Shown in pieces: positions 12,694 through 25,551 of a stretch of DNA of 64,000 nucleotides. Each line of letters begins with the position of its first letter. The stretch's first letter is position 1. The stretch covers positions 694,501 to 758,500 of the forward strand of contig OU015655.1 of assembly GCA_907165275.2 (NCBI GenBank). The letters are read 5' to 3'. Both the position numbers and the translations under genes were made by a program. A model generated the notes under the pieces. The model was given only the letters and a program-made list of their open reading frames with translations. It was not told the origin of the DNA and did no database searches. Source of the stretch: Zygaena filipendulae. Taxonomy: Eukaryota; Arthropoda; Insecta; Lepidoptera; Zygaenidae.

Positions 12694-15076
12694 GTAAAAT
12701 ATATAATACTTATATCAATATATCAATGGATTCTAAAAAGACCTTTCTATGTTTATTGTTTTTATTGAAATTAATCTTAATTCTGTAAATTCACAATAGA
12801 CATATTCTATATCTACTTGCCCTACTCCGGATGCTATTGAATCGCTATATCTGAATTTAGTTAAATCTACCTTGATCACCTACATACTTCTTATCCTTCT
12901 CATTTGCTCGTTCAACCTTAATCACTAACTTACTAAACTAGATGTTTTCTGTATGTTTATTTACAATGTTCTTTATATGTATACATTCTTGGGCACTTCT
13001 ATGGCAACCGTCGCCATAGCAAAGCAAAAAACCAAATGATAGGGAATTTTCGTGACCTAAAATGTATGGTAATCGTCAGCAGACGAGTTGGGTACCGGTT
13101 TCTTTATTGAAACAAATAAATAAGTATTCAATGACTGCTTGAAACTTTGGCTACGGAACTTGTTTGTTTTTGTTATGCAAAAGTAGTTAGTTTCGACGTC
13201 ACATTTTATTGTTGCTAGTATCTGTAAAAGGCGTTAAAAAACAACGCCTCTTAGCGTTGTGCGTTGTTTAGTTGAGTAATGAATATATATTTTTTTTGTG
13301 TACGAAACATAAAAATATTTTTATACATTTGTTAAACTACATTATGTATGTAAGTTAACAGACGAGGTATCTACTCGTACGGCCCGACGTCGATGATGAT
13401 AACATACATATCACACACACATGAATGAAATGTGTATTACAAAAAATTACAGCTGTATTGGATACACTTCTCAATAATGGCTGCAATTTTAGTAGCTAAG
13501 GAAAAGTCTTGCACATCTAACGTGCTCTCACTGCATCGTACAGTGATGATGGTATGTACTACGTAGATATATTAAATACGGGTCGCACGTAGCAAAAGCT
13601 GAATGAACTAAAGAACATGGGTCATGGAAAGCTTACAATCGTCAATAAACCTCGTAGCGTTACATTTTTTTTTGAGATTCCGTAGCCAGATTGGCAAAAA
13701 GAGAATACTTACGTATAAAATTTATGTCTTTATTTCACTCGATGGCTGTTGATTAATTGGAGGGTGAAATTAGTGTCGGACTGTATTCGATTACACTTTG
13801 CTTTTGGATTGGAGTCATTATAAATGCTGGTACGCGCAACTCTTTATTACTCTAGCCAACTTTCAGAGTGTTGTTGGAGTAAAAACAAATTAGAGAGATC
13901 TGTTCCCATGCAACGATCTCGGGACCGGAGCAATCTATTTCGTTCTAAGAATTTCTTGTTGTAGTTTAATTTTGGGCAGTGTTTGCGACCGAAGTTTCAA
14001 GCGCGTCTATTTACAAATCAATGTGCTGCTGATTTGAGAACAGTTCAACAACTAATATAAAATATTTGTTGTTGACGAAATAACAACAAATTGTCCATTC
14101 AAATATTATTATAGTCGATTAACTTAAGCTTTGTAGCGAGAATAATCAATAATAATTTCTCCGTATTAGATAGATAGATAGCTGTCTTTTTTTTTAAAAG
14201 CTTTTTTCAATTGTGGTTGGTTTCATATTTCGGTCGTAATACCATTATTATTTCTAACAACTGGTTAAATGTTGCACTGTCACCATAGTAGGTACTATAG
14301 TGGTTAACAGTATTTTTAAATTGTATCATACATCATAAATTTCATTACTGTCTGATAAATATAATTGATTTTGTATTACATATTGACAAAAATGAATCGT
14401 TTTTGTTTGACACACATAACAATCATGTAATATAATGAATATTATACTTCTTTGCTTTGCTTTTTGCGCTTCAAAACAACAAATATGCAGTCGATCTGTT
14501 CTTACAATCATAATTCCGTTTTTGTAAAATTTTCTAGCGATAAAATACAAATTGAATAGTCATCATATACCGATGGAGATAATAATACTTCATCACAGTA
14601 GAAATATCCATACAGTCACCGACTACGGGGTTTAGACACATGTGCGGGGTGTGCCATATGAAGATGAAGCGCAAGAGGCGAGCCCGAACCGCTGTACTGT
14701 CGCTTGGGACACATTCTCCAATGCGGACGGGTTTGATCTTTCCCGCAACTCGACAATGTATCGCAAAATTGTATGGATTTTTGCACTATGATAATAATAT
14801 TGTCATTATGCATTAATTTTGCAACAGGCTCTCGCTTTCAAAAGAGCACTTACCTCGTAATAGTATAATTCAAACTGTACCCTAGCACAAAAGTATCGCT
14901 AATTCTTAAGCGTCGTTTCGCCTTTTGTCACACAATCCGCTGATGGTCTCCGCCGCAACCGCGTTCCTAATTTTGAGCTTCTTCTTTCGCATCTGCCTTC
15001 AAAACATTCATGACATAAGGTTCGCTTGTTCCACAATGAGGAGTAGTGTAGGTAAGTCACTCATGTCGGCACTTAC

Positions 15077-15296
15077 TGGAGATGCTGCTGGCGCGCGCGG
15101 GGTGCGATGTGTTCCGCCGGACCGCGACCGCCCTCCGCGCCCTGTTTCGCAGCCAGGGTATGGACTGCAGCAGCGCGCGCCTGAAGTTCTGCCCGCTGAG
15201 GCAGTACAGGATGAAGTTGATGCCGAAGTTCGTGTTGAAGCATATAGTGGCCACCTGCTGGAACCCCTCCCAACTGGTGCCGTACTCGCCGGAATT
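15077..15296 (-). CDS. Neuropeptide GPCR, exon 2 (TM7 and proximal C-terminal tail)
   Basis: This segment follows an acceptor ending in ggtgcag and joins exon 1 in phase 0, giving a continuous frame YAYNT|NSGEYG. It encodes TM7 (about residues 313-333), with NFILY at 328-332 in the NPxxY position, then the helix-8 segment CLSGQNFRRALLQSI and a basic tail. A perfect GTAAGT donor after residue 374 leaves the exon in phase 1. If that donor is skipped, the frame continues five codons to TGA at 15057-15059, giving a 380-residue receptor, a normal length for this class. The intron separating it from exon 1 is about 14.4 kb. Identity as TM7 of the same receptor is strong; whether translation ends here or in a later exon is open. 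Confidence 0.87.
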
Positions 15297-16366
15297 CTGC
15301 ACCAAATAAACATTTTATTTACATTTTTTTTGTTAGTCTATCGCACTTTATGTCAAAAAAAAATGTTTTTAGTTTGTTTACTCTGGCATAAAAAAAATTG
15401 TAAAAGGAATCGATCAATATTCTAATCTTGAAGGAGCAGATTGTGTTTAGGGTAGTATTATTTCTATAATATTAATACAAGAATTGATTCACAATAAATT
15501 AGCTTCGTGTAAGTGATGATTACTAGAGATTGCACTGCACGGAACTTTATCTGCCTCTTGAATATTATAAGGTAGACCCTTAGCAATACAACAAAAAAAA
15601 CCGCATTCAATTTGGTGCAGCAGTTTTTGCGTATCACGAATACAAACATACAGAGAGACAGACATTCTAAAAACGGTGTTTTTGGCTTCTATATCACTCA
15701 TAAAGTCGCGTAAATTTATTTTTTCTTATTTATCTCCCATGTACGTACATCGACCTGATACGATTTTATTGTAAGTATGTATAGATTATTCTCGTGCGGT
15801 TATTTCAAAGGAGTCACAATCACAAGTTACAATTTTGATTTTCGGAATGTTGTTTCAGTGATTGAACTGTCCGATATTTTAGTTTGCATCCATCGAATTG
15901 TTGAGTTTTCCACTTACTCGCTCTGCCTAAACCAATTTTGCATTATCGTGTTATCGTGTGTCTAAAACTCGTGCAAATTTGACTAGGACGCGGCAAACGT
16001 ATTTGGACGGCGACGCAGTACGTAACTGCTGCGCTCCACACTCCATTGCCAATCGGATACAGTTTTTGCTTTGACAGTGAGTTGCTGGAGTTTGTCGGTA
16101 TTCGTTCCTATACTTCTGAGTTGTTCTTCACTTTTATTGGCTCAGCACGTATGTTTCCTACTAGTACCTAAGGTTCTTTTGTGAAGCGTAACTTTTCGAA
16201 TCGGAAATAGTTATTTGTAAGTGCGGCAAATAACTAACTCTTAACGAGTGGCGATCAAAACACCAACGGGACGATTTCTTTTTGCGACACAATTTAAAAT
16301 AATTTTTTAGTGTTTCACACTAGGTACTTGTTTACTTTTAAAATATTAAATGGTACTAATAATAAC

Positions 16367-16650
16367 TAGCTGCGGTCTCCCTGCGTTACTTCCGGAGTTC
16401 CCGCGAGAAAGTATGCTAAGTCTTTTTCCGCATCCCTGACAACGTGGGCGCCACGACTTTTTTCGACATTTTTAACAATTATTATCGATATATTCCAACT
16501 AATTTACACAAAACCTTGAGAAAATTGTATACCTACCTAAAACTTCCTCATGAATCACTCTATCTATTGGTGAAAATCTCACGAAAATCCTTTAGGTATT
16601 TTTTGAGTTTATCGCGAACAGACAGATTATTGTTTTATAATATGTAGAGA
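16367..16650 (-). repeat. Helitron-like copy, degraded
   Basis: It begins 'ctagctgcggtctccctgcg' and contains 'ggagttcccgcgag' and 'cctgacaacgtg'. It ends near 'ttttataatatgtagag'. The open frames here are repeat frames. Confidence 0.45.
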
Positions 16651-17162
16651 TATCTTGACCATAACTTTCGAGACTAATTTCTATACTACAGAGTATAAAA
16701 GTAGCGTCACTAAAATCATTAACATTTTCAAAACTTATAGTCGGGTTCTCATGAAATGTTGATATAAATATTGTAAGTAACCCTCTGCGGTCAATAGAAA
16801 GAAGTTATCTTGATATTGCAGACACTTTGAATGTAGTTATATGAGTAAATTGTTCATTTTCTCTCAAAGTGTCGCCTAAGGTTTCATCAGCATAAATGTT
16901 AATGTCTTCGGTTAGGGTTGAATTTATCCAGATAAAAACGACGCCATCAAAGAGGTGTTTTCGCCGATAAAATCGAAAACGGCACGTGCCCTCGCCTCCA
17001 TACTCGTGATAGGCTATCTCTATAAACAGATGAGTAATACACGTCTTGCTTCAAATGCCGATCCGAATGGTGCACGGACTTGTCGCATCGCTTTGAGTCC
17101 GATTGCCATGCCTTTCAAAACACACAGAACACAGTGTCACACAATAAGCTTAAAAGATATTT

Positions 17163-17243
17163 AATATCACATCCGCCTATCGCATAATATCACATCCGCC
17201 TATCGCATAATATCACATCCGCCTATCGCATAATATCGCATCC
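17163..17243. repeat. 23-bp tandem repeat
   Basis: Three identical units of 'aatatcacatccgcctatcg' plus 'cat', then a partial fourth with one change. Confidence 0.85.
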
Positions 17244-17937
17244 ATATAACAGTCACGCCGGATTGAATGGTATATATTTTAATCCCTTTCCGTCTATCTA
17301 CGAAGGCTATTGTTTAATTATATCGGATATAATAGTAATAATAATGTTTGTTCATTAGATAATAATTCAAGGTAAACTAAAAAATGACTGGGGTCTCCTT
17401 TCAAGTATAACAATACCTGTTAGGTTACCGGGACCCCGCTCTTCTATAGCTAATTACAATTGTATTTGTTAATAAATCAAACTTTTAAATTTTAAATTAA
17501 TGATAGTTATACATTTAAGGGGAAAGAAATTAAGTTATAAAATTATAAATCGTGCATGTATATGACGAATATAACGGACGGGATATAACGGGTTAGTGTC
17601 TAGTGACTAACAGTTGCTGTTAGAGTATTGCTATAGCGAATATTATTAAATCTATTTCTTTAAAAAAAGAAGTAAACTAGTTTCTCTAATGATCCGAACC
17701 ACCCTACCGCTCCATTCCTTTCTAGATTCAGTAATTAATATCCCAATTTTCATTTTCATGTAAAATGATGCCAAGATTTTTTTTGCATACAAACGAAAAT
17801 GGAAATTAAAAAGTATTCGTATTTCGCCTCTACAAAGGCGTTAGATCAAGGTTAAAGTAAAAAAATCAAACAAATCACTGTGATAACAAAGTTTAATCTT
17901 TCAGGTCGAAAATGACCACTTTTCTAAACTTTAACCA

Positions 17938-18420
17938 ATATCTGGGTAACCGAGCTTCGCTCGTTGTGTATAGTGCCATCTGTTCTTACGTAGAAAAACA
18001 AACACACATTTTTCATTGCCCGAAAACACGGATAAATGGACGTTTTCTTAAAATGTAACCTAGCTAGATCGATTAATTAACCCCCTGCATACCAAATTTA
18101 ATGAAAATCGTTTGAAACGTTTCCGAGATTCAGATTATATATATATAGACTAGCTGTCCCGCGCGGTTTCACCAGCGTCAATTTCTAAGTTCCCACGCGC
18201 TTGTTCCACACAATCTTTGCAACCCCTTTTTATCCCCTTAGAGGTTGAATTTTCAAAAATCCTTTCTTATCGGATGCCTACGTTATACAAAGCACACACC
18301 CTCCAAGTTTCAGGTCTCTACGATCAGCGGTTTAGGCTGTGCGTTGATCCATCAGTCATTCAGGACAGAGCATTTCATAATATGTATCGATATAGATATA
18401 TACAAGAATTGCTCGTTTAA
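17938..18420 (-). repeat. Composite repeat: 'gagcttcgctc' repeat joined to a Helitron-like end
   Basis: Positions 17938-18150 match 3440-3600 closely (gagcttcgctcgttgtgtat, then cttacgtagaaaaacaaac). A minus-oriented CTAG end follows at about 18153. The two parts may be one element or a nested insertion. Confidence 0.45.
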
Positions 18421-18839
18421 AGATAGTAGATAGTCGGCAAGTCTTTCTGGAATCACTAAATAAATCCCAGAACGAAAAAAATTTACTTCGCCTTCGTTAG
18501 ATATATATTTGACTTTTGTTGCTTAATCCCTCATATAAAGCTTCCTCGCTGACTCATCAACGTCCAACCGAAATTACTAAAGCTAAAAACATGCTGTATG
18601 GACACTAGTTTCCTTTTTTATCTTAAGGACTCACTAGGAAAATACGTAATGTTTGGAAATTCAACCCTCACTATGATTGAACTTTTTAGTTTAGTCATAT
18701 AACTCTTCATATGAAAATTTGCTGTTCGGTTCTTTCAGAGATCCTTCAGGAATTCCAGGTTAAAATACACTATGGCTTTCTTTGTACGCCTGAAAATGTG
18801 TATTCTAAATTTCATGAGGATCAGTAAAGCCCCGCGTAT

Positions 18840-19545
18840 CTTTATCATAAATTAAATTTGACACACCGCACACGAGTACCCGACCGTCTAATTTTCCCGA
18901 AGCACAGAACAGCTGCATTCCGTAGCAGCTTTAGATATGCAGCGACTAAATGCTGGAACAATATCCCGCCCCCCATTAGGAATTCTCGCACCATTAAAAC
19001 CTTTAAAATAAATTTAAAAAAGTACATTTTAGATAAATAAAAGTTATAGAGTCACGGTTTTTATCCTTTTTTTTTATTATTTATAGTTCACTAGTACCAA
19101 GTTCCACCAATATCTCACGCATTCCATTCACTCAGTATTTCCTACATTTTATTTACAAAGAATATTATTTTTTTAGATTTTTTACTATTTTTTAAATTTT
19201 AAATTATTGTTGTTTTCTTTTTGTTTGTTACCACAGAAGTGATGAGTTTTAGTTACTATTATTAATTTAATTTTGGTATCCGCGGACGACCTGCAGCGTT
19301 GTGGTTTGCGCCACAACTTTGTTTCATTTTAAATTTTAGAAATATGTTTAGTTTGTAAATTAATTATTTATTAAGCGCTATGGCTTATGCTGTCATGCTT
19401 TATAAATTCAATAAATAAACAACAATGCTGAGTGGAGACCTTTTTTGGTATAACATAATGTATAAAAAAATGTTAAAGAAGAAAATGTTAAATGTTAAGA
19501 ATTTTACCAAAATAAACTTTTTTATTATTATTATTATTAAGTAGT
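18840..19545 (+). mobile_element. 3' end of a non-LTR retrotransposon (LINE)
   Basis: The frame from about 18849 to 19041 reads AAFRSSFRYAATKCWNNIPP then IRNSRTIKTFKINLKKYIL, the usual C-terminus of jockey/CR1-type reverse transcriptase proteins. A 3' UTR-like AT-rich stretch follows and ends at 19530-19545 in a short (TTA)n tail. The 5' portion is missing, as expected from truncated reverse transcription. Confidence 0.65.
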
Positions 19546-19958
19546 AAAGGCGTGAAAGCGTAACAAATAACTTTTTCCGATAGTTACATTTCAATCGATT
19601 TACACAAAACCTTGATAAATTATTTATATGCCTCAATCTTCCTCACGAATGACTCCATACCGCATAAAAATCCGTTCAGTAGTTTTTGGAATTCATTGCG
19701 AACAGACAGACTGACTGACGCGGCGGAGCACTTTGTTTTATAATATTTAGTGATAAACACATATTATTACGCCGGGAAACCTATACGTAATATTTTTTAA
19801 AGTTTAAAGTGTATCATAATTTATTAAAAGAATATGTCATGAAAATAATATTTTTAATATAGTTACTTAAAAAAGCACTGTATTACGTAGCTGTTTAGCG
19901 TGCTGCGCAAAGTTGACGATTACGCACTAGTGCTTTTTACTTTATAAATTAAAAAAAA

Positions 19959-20266
19959 TACTTTTGAAAATCAAAATTCTAATAAGTCCGTCAGTTAGAA
20001 AATAAAAAACAATAGACACGTATTTTTTGCTTTTTCAAATAAATTAAAATACACATAAATAAAGCGCAAAAAAGTTTAGGGTTCGGGGGTCGTGACGTCC
20101 TAACCACTAAAACCGCCATACAAACTATCCGAATAGTGACGTCACACGAAATTTTAACTCAACGTATCGCCGTCATTTTTTGATTACGTAAAAAAAGAAA
20201 AAATACTTGTCCAATATTTTGTATTAATCTACAAGACGGGCTAAAAAAAAATAAGTCAACATGCCC
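19959..20266 (-). mobile_element. CRE-box MITE, copy 3
   Basis: Inverted copy with 'aataagtccgtcagttagaa' at the left, a 'gtgacgtcac' site near 20138, and 'gtcaacatgccc' at the right. Confidence 0.65.
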
Positions 20267-21567
20267 AAAAGTCAATGTGCTTAACATGATTTTTTACATA
20301 ATATGATGTACTTATTGGGATTTTGACAAAAAATTATATGCTAATAAAGGACCTTAGAACACGTCATTCAATATTCGACCAATAATTAATTATTATCATC
20401 TACAATTTTTTTTTGTATTTTTTTTTATTATTCGGTAGATTATTAATTTAATTTTTATCGGTCTTAATAGTAAATTAAAATCCATTACATACTAACATGA
20501 TAATTAGCTTTATGGTGTAAAGTTAACTTCCGTATCTCAATATCTTTTCCCCGCGGCTACATCCGAGTGAATTTCGGGATTCCCTTCTAAGGGAGTTCCT
20601 CGTTTCGGTATAGGTAATAAAAAGAAACATTCATACAGCCAAACAGAACCTCCTTCTTTTGGAAGTCGGTTAAAAAATTAAGTGGTGTGTATGACGTCGA
20701 ACACAATGTATTTTTTATTTTGCTTTATTGATAGATTGTCTTAATATTTCAATCAATCGTTACTCGTACAAACAAATACAAGTGTTGAAAAAAAAAACAA
20801 TGTAAAAAGTGAAAACTATTTGGCACGTTCATAGGAAATATTGTTTTGACGGAGACAAAATATGATTTATATCACGTATGTACTACGTTACGTAGATACA
20901 AAGGATTTACATAATAGTATACGCTTTGAAATATGGATACACTGTAGTAGAATATTGCGAGCTGTGTTTTATTTTCAAAGGGCGCGTGAACAGAAATTAG
21001 GCTCGGATTGAAAACTCGCGGGGTGAAGACTTGAAGCCCCGAGAATAGTGATGAGATGCGTCGCCTCGAGCCGCCGCCTGCGGCCGGGGCGCGCGACGCG
21101 AAGTGTTTTCATATATCATTTAAATTTTTTTAAATGTGCAACGTACTCCATTTTCAATTTAAACACAGCTCTTTGTACCAACAGAGATACTGCGACAGAT
21201 CTTATCACCGACGTACAATGTACTCTACATGTAATTTAGTCGTTGAAAAAGGAATTTTAAATCGCTTCGTAGTTCGGAGGGATCTTTCCCGAAAAAGTAT
21301 GGCGTGACTGTGTGTTTAAATAAAGTAAATGTAGTTTATGAATTACGGTATTTTTTTTAAACAAAATTTTATTGTTAACTTTGAATTTTAACGGGGCACG
21401 TTTTTTTTCCACTAAGGACCCACTTCACTGGGCGTGATCCGAGACGCAATTGACCGATTTTCTTATTGTTTATTGTTTAATATTGCGTTAAATAGACAAC
21501 TCAGCGGGATAATTTACCCACTGATTATTCTTATCACTCTAATATTATGTCTATCGATATGAAAGAA

Positions 21568-21607
21568 TCGTTCAGGCGCATTTCGTCCAATTCGCAAATG
21601 GTCCAAT
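21568..21607 (+). repeat. Solo end of the 16-bp-array element
   Basis: Forty bases repeat the left end of 33334-34523 exactly in order: CGTTCAGGCGCATTTCGTCC followed by one and a half 16-bp units. No array or right end follows, so it is a solo terminus or a deletion product. Confidence 0.6.
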
Positions 21608-22370
21608 AAATATCTGTGACTCGTGTTAACTATTCGACTGATTACCGCCAATACCGTAATAGGCATTGGCGGTAATCTGCTTCCTCGATGTTTTCAGTTA
21701 GGGGTTGGAAATTTGTAAATTATTTTGTTACCTATAGCTGCTCCTCTTCGCGCATCACTCAATAACCATAATACATAATACCGAACATGTGTTGCTTTCC
21801 CGTCAAGGTTTATGCAAACTTCGACGCTACATTGTGGTGTGAATTGTAACATCAAACGAGTTGTAAACAAATTGGTGGTTTTTGTAACAAACTGCTAATT
21901 AAACAATTAAAAACGAGGTTCCTGTTAGAACGTGTTAATAATGCCTGCCCGAGCCGCTTTGTGCGTATCATAAAACGTGGTTTCATGTCGAACTTTCTAG
22001 GAGGTAAACAACCACTTTCCTTCTTATTCATAACGACGTCAACCGCTGTCGTGTCTCATTTGTATACGAAGGGTACAGGGTGAAAGCATGTGACGTCACA
22101 AAAACATTAAACTAAGAAATTTGCAAATTAAACTTTGAATCCGTGCAAACATTGCTTGTTATTGCACTGTATCAATAATTTTGAACGAAGCTTACGCCGC
22201 GACTAAACATGTCACTGCACAATGTTGTGACCACGTAGTGATTACCTTCTCTCTGGTTGTGACGTTTTGTTGTATCACATTTGAACTATAAATGGCATTG
22301 CCAATGTAAAAAACCTAAAAACCTTCTCTCTGGTTGACGAGTGAAAGCCGTATCGAAAACACGCGTGTCA

Positions 22371-22575
22371 CGCTTTTCGTTATTTCAGTCACTTTTCAGC
22401 ATCTATTTTGTACCCTGAGCAGGAAACTGACTTTCAAGAGAGCCATGTTTTAACTTGGGGAACAATCTAACATTGTCATTGGCGTTTCGCCATAATTGAA
22501 GAAGTGGATGAAGAGATTGTTATTATTAAGAAACATTGTCATTGGCAAATTATAATTATAGACGCCATTATTAAA
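22371..22575 (+). repeat. Diverged dispersed repeat, paired with 8517-8720
   Basis: See 8517-8720 for shared blocks. It lies about 400 bp before the mariner relic. Confidence 0.45.
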
Positions 22576-22959
22576 GAAGAAGAAGAAACCTAAAAATGTG
22601 ACATCGCATGTTCTTACCTGTACTCTTCTAAAGCTAATTATACTACTTCAAAAATGGCCGTCAACATGACAAAATGAGATCACTCAAATTATATAGTTAT
22701 AATTTTTAACCGCGCTTTCACACTCTACAAAGGACATCTTAAAATTACACATGGATCTTTAAAATTTCAAATGAGAAATTTAAATTTTATTTCAACTTCT
22801 ATGAAGATCTCTTCCGATAGCTGTCGATATCCACTGAATTCAAATGTTGTCATTTGTTTTTATAAATTGGAGGCATATCGTGCGTGAAAATTAATTTGAC
22901 TTCAGTAAAGTTTCGTTCCATGATAACTCCTTTGGTTATAGGATCACAATAAACAATTA

Positions 22960-23400
22960 AGTTATAATAGAGTTCGGTTGGAATTTAATGACGAAGCCCC
23001 ATCTCGTGCCACTGTTTACAGCTGGTTTAATGAGCTTAAAAGTGGGCGAAGCAATCTCGCCGATGATTTACGCAAAGGATTTGCTTTTATACGAAAATAA
23101 CGTGAGAGCTTTGCGGCTAATGATAAACGAGTGATATATCAACAGATTCGAGCGAGTATGGGTATATATTATAACGGAAATTGGTAAGTAAGAGTCAAGT
23201 TTTACGTATCACTTAGGCTTCATAAAGCTTCACTGCATATGAATACCTCTGATACCCTCACAGGTAAAGGAAGCTAGATATAAAATTACGAGGCGGAAAC
23301 CAAAAGACAATCAGCCCAATGAATATTTCCATTCCAAGATTTCGCAAAAAATGTAAATGCTTCAGTTAACGGAGCATACTTCAAAAAACAATACAATTAT
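22960..23400 (+). pseudogene. Mariner transposase relic
   Basis: Around 22989-23090 the frame reads NDEAPSRATVYSWFNELKSG then RSNLADDLRKG, the helix-turn-helix region of mariner-family transposases, followed by ANDKRVIYQQIRASMGI-like text in a shifted frame. Stops and frameshifts then break it (for example near 23275), and I could not find the catalytic DDD block intact. It is an inactive fossil in the receptor's first intron. Confidence 0.75.
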
Positions 23401-25344
23401 TCACAAGTTCCTACATGATTCCTAAAAGCTTTAGGCTGACCATCGTGTATAAAAAACTTATAATACTTTCGGTTTTTTTGATTTCGTTATTAAAAACAGA
23501 CGGATATCATCACCACCACTACGTAGTGAAACGGATTACGGATGTAAGACGTTCACATGTCCTTATATTGGCACACTCGTTACTCGCACAAAAGAATGAA
23601 AAAATAACCTTGTTCACATTTTTCAGAGCAATCTATGTTTTCGAACCACTCAAGTCCAAACCCCTGGAAGGTACTCATATTTATTTGAACTGTAAAAACA
23701 CAAAATGTGTAATGACTGCTATGACTCAGGCTGTAAACTTAAGGCGTTGAAAATCGTTTGTGCTGCTATTGCAATAAAGGAAGCGCAGAAACTTTTCATC
23801 AATTTAAAAATTTTATGTTTCAAAATAATCTAACTCAATCCAGTCCACCACACGACTGGCAAGGTATTGAGCTAAGCGGCTTGTGTGTGCGATCCCTCAG
23901 AGACTAAAACCAACGATCAAAGGATGTAAGCTGGAGTTGAATGGTTGAAACCACATTCAGGTGCGGCTTCTTTTATGTCGGGAATACGTTGTGTCGCAAA
24001 TAATCACCGTCTGAAGATCTCGCTTCTGTACTGGCAAAATATTTGTATATTATTATATACCATCTTATGCTCGTAGTTACTTTCGTAGGTCAAACAAGGC
24101 TCTTATTTTATTTTAATAAAGAATCATAATAAACGGGTTGAAAACCATAGAGGTACAAGTGACTAAAATGGAAATTTATATTTTCTTTTCTTTTTCCTCT
24201 CTTGAAAAATAATGAAAAAATAAATATTGTGTAAAAATTTTTTGATACCAAACATGTCCATGGTGTGTTTTTATTGTTTAACTTTAACATCGAAGCCTCC
24301 AGAATCTTTTACGAAATTGTTTTACCGTCAGTTAAACATAATACACAAAAATACATCCATTTTTCTAACTTTTGTTGAATAGCAATTAACAAGTGATCAT
24401 GAAAAAGTACTACTTGGGCCATGCGGCCCGGGGTGTTCCACCTGTTGACGCCTTGCATAAGGTTGCTCCTCCATCCCGTCCCCACCAACACCGCCTCTTC
24501 CTCCCACAGCCTGCACCGCTACCCCCCGTAACTTAGGTACATTCTTGACTCACAATAGACCAGTCCCTTTTTGCACTGAGCACAGATATTGAATCATAAG
24601 TCTCGTCTCCCGCTCTTCTTTCTTCCTGCACGACAAAGAATTCATTGAATCTAACTAGTGTTCTTTGCATTGCTTTTTAATTTTTTTTTTTTATTCGCTC
24701 TGTCGTCCAAGCTCATCACCGGAACGGCAATACGTATAAAAATAGTATATTTATAAAGTACATACTTTCGATCCGGAGGGCCTATAAAGAGTGTTACTTC
24801 GTGCATTGTAAATTCGACTTTATATATAGTGTGTATGACGTTGAAATTTCGATGTATGATGTAGGTACTTAAAGAAATGGATGGTATTACGGCTCTGATC
24901 TAGGGTAGGGGACTTCTTATCCCGTAAATACCAATATACTCCGGGGATCAAACCGCGGAGTACATTAATATTATAATAGAGATTTTATTTATATACCTAC
25001 AATGTGTAGCCAGTTCGTAAATATTCTTCCTAAAGATATTTATATACGTACCTACTATCTACGGCAAGGCGAACGTCAAATTATAATAATAATAGCGCAC
25101 GTGTTCGGCCCCAAATTAAGGTACCCTGCACCTACCTAACAGACACACAAAGCCCACACGACTACAACACGCAAACCAAGGTCGAGTTCATCTATACTAT
25201 AACAAGAGAGTAGAATCCGCGATTCTGCACATTGAATATTTTTATTTATTTATTATTTATTTATTTATTTATTTAAAACAAGAAAGGCTTACAGTGTTCG
25301 CCAAAAGATAAGAGAGGGCGATAAAATCAGAGTACTAAAAAGTA

Positions 25345-25551
25345 TTTAAAATTCTTGTCTGTCTGACTGTCCGTCTGTTCGAGATCATCTCCGAATCTAC
25401 TAACCGGATTGCCATAATATGGTTTTCACAGTTAGATTAAGCTTGGCTTATTGCAGCAACATATAGGTTTTGTTTCATTTAAATGGGATGTCGGGAAATA
25501 AGTTGATATATAACAACGTATCACGCGGGCAAAACCGCGGGGCACATCTAG
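25345..25551 (+). repeat. Helitron-like copy, degraded
   Basis: Plus-oriented copy ending ggcacatCTAG with a degenerate hairpin. It starts within an AT-rich (TTTA)n-flanked region, so the 5' limit is uncertain. Confidence 0.45.

Larger units (their letters stand above)
10827..15056 (-). other. Putative GPCR intron 2 or 3' flank
   Basis: It holds a SINE (11981-12235), a GC-richer stretch (12255-12420), a Helitron fragment and an unexplained GC-rich block at 14630-14770. No exon is certain. Confidence 0.45.

Noticed and set aside
18217..18433. Overlapping plus-strand frames of 62-67 codons
   Set aside because: They cover a degraded Helitron-like repeat.
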